Positions 63,548-64,000 of a stretch of DNA of 64,000 nucleotides are shown piece after piece. A program made the translations under genes and the position numbers. Source of the stretch: Halegenticoccus tardaugens (lineage in GTDB: Archaea; Halobacteriota; Halobacteria; Halobacteriales; Haloferacaceae); assembly GCF_004116405.1 (NCBI RefSeq), contig NZ_SDIC01000001.1, forward strand, positions 248,001 to 312,000, read 5' to 3'. Under the pieces are notes generated by a model. The model was not told the DNA's origin, did no database searches, and was given only the letters and a program-made list of their open reading frames with translations. The first letter of the stretch is position 1; each line of letters begins with the position of its first letter.

Positions 63548-64000
63548 TCACTCGCTCGACGCGGTCTCCGTCGCCGTCGTCGGGTCGGACCCGTCGGACG
63601 TGGAATTCGACGCGCTCGACGCGTTCGGCGCGTCCGACGTCTCGTTACCGGGCGACGACCACGTCGCGGTGGTCGGCGCGTCTGGCGTCCTGGACGCGAC
63701 CCTCGCGGTCCCCGACCCGAGGACGAGCGCGCCGTTCGGCGCGATGCGGACCGAGAGCGGCGACGGCGGCGTACAGATCGACCAGTCGCCGGTGACGCGC
63801 TCGCCGGCATCGAGTTCGGCGACGACGCGGTACCGACCCGCGCGGCCGACGGACGCGGTCGGAAACGCCTCCTCGCGCGGCCCGACCTCGAACGACTCGT
63901 CGAGCGCCCGCTCGCCGTCCGCGTCGACCGAAAGCGACAGGCGGTGTCCGCGCTCGTCCTCGTTCGCGATCCGATCGAGCCGGAACCGTCCGGTTCCCGC
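63548..64000 (-). CDS. Probable extracellular or surface protein, N-terminus beyond window
   Basis: Read by hand on the minus strand: 150 residues with no start inside the window, ending SDGSDPTTATETASSE at the stop 63548-63550. The visible part is a beta-rich domain (GRFRLDRIANEDERGHRLSL, VDADGERALDESFEVGPREE, FPTASVGRAGRYRVVAELDA, GDWSICTPPSPLSVRIAPNG) resembling Ig-like/BsuPI-type folds, followed by a Ser/Thr/Asn-rich C-terminus that looks like an exported protein's linker. Too partial to classify. Confidence 0.55.
   Translation of the reverse strand, partial: AGTGRFRLDRIANEDERGHRLSLSVDADGERALDESFEVGPREEAFPTASVGRAGRYRVVAELDAGERVTGDWSICTPPSPLSVRIAPNGALVLGSGTARVASRTPDAPTTATWSSPGNETSDAPNASSASNSTSDGSDPTTATETASSE

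Overview
The window is a GC-rich stretch of archaeal chromosome, almost certainly from a haloarchaeon (class Halobacteria). The proteins are strongly acidic (Asp/Glu-rich with few Lys), and exported proteins carry twin-arginine signals. Many promoters place a TATA box about 25-30 bases before a leaderless start codon. Marker genes are archaeal or haloarchaeal: tgtA and arcS (archaeosine), trmY, a SAMP/MoaD-type modifier, TrmB/Bat-type regulators and an archaeal polyhydroxyalkanoate (PHA) cluster. I cannot name the genus.

Layout. 0-2.2 kb: PHA storage genes, with phaR-phaP-phaE on the minus strand (phaE cut by the window edge) and a phaJ-type hydratase divergent on plus. 2.3-7.5 kb: small regulators, an unusual thiolase, two NikR paralogues, and a Bat-type regulator beside a decayed copy of its DNA-binding domain. 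7.6-16.9 kb: a membrane-anchored arylsulfotransferase, a methyltransferase, a RimK-type ligase fused to a RimB-like protease domain, gamma-glutamyltransferase, a frameshifted small gene, and an aldehyde:ferredoxin oxidoreductase (AOR) family member that has lost its cluster cysteines, overlapping a hypothetical gene. 17-25.4 kb: a respiratory formate-dehydrogenase-like operon (Tat-exported catalytic subunit, four-cluster ferredoxin subunit, two membrane proteins), divergent from a TorD-type chaperone and a large HdrA/MvhD-like iron-sulfur protein. 25.4-34.7 kb: an ABC exporter and a complete five-gene peptide/nickel-type ABC importer. 35-43.4 kb: trmY, three CPA2-type antiporters (two with C-terminal Usp domains), and a tRNA-Pro whose 3' end is repeated nearby in both orientations, next to a VapBC pair. 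43.7-52.5 kb: a sulfatase-superfamily enzyme with Thr at the nucleophile position, zinc proteins, a lycopene-cyclase-like half domain with a UbiA prenyltransferase, a second arylsulfotransferase, a NUDIX hydrolase, tandem lipoproteins and a CPBP protease. 52.5-56.8 kb: tgtA and arcS. 57-64 kb: a structured intergenic region, a xylose-isomerase-like protein, a SAMP3/MoaD-like operon, a methyltransferase and a canonical tungsten-type AOR.

The strongest functional units are the PHA cluster, the formate-dehydrogenase/Hdr-like divergon, the peptide importer, the archaeosine pair and the modifier/AOR neighbourhood. The least explained elements are the cysteine-free AOR with its overlapping partner, the HdrA-like protein with a shrunken flavin domain, the second NikR with an altered nickel site, the tRNA-Pro 3' end repeats, and the double-hairpin leader near 57.15 kb. 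I see no CRISPR array, rRNA, complete insertion sequence or obvious replication origin.
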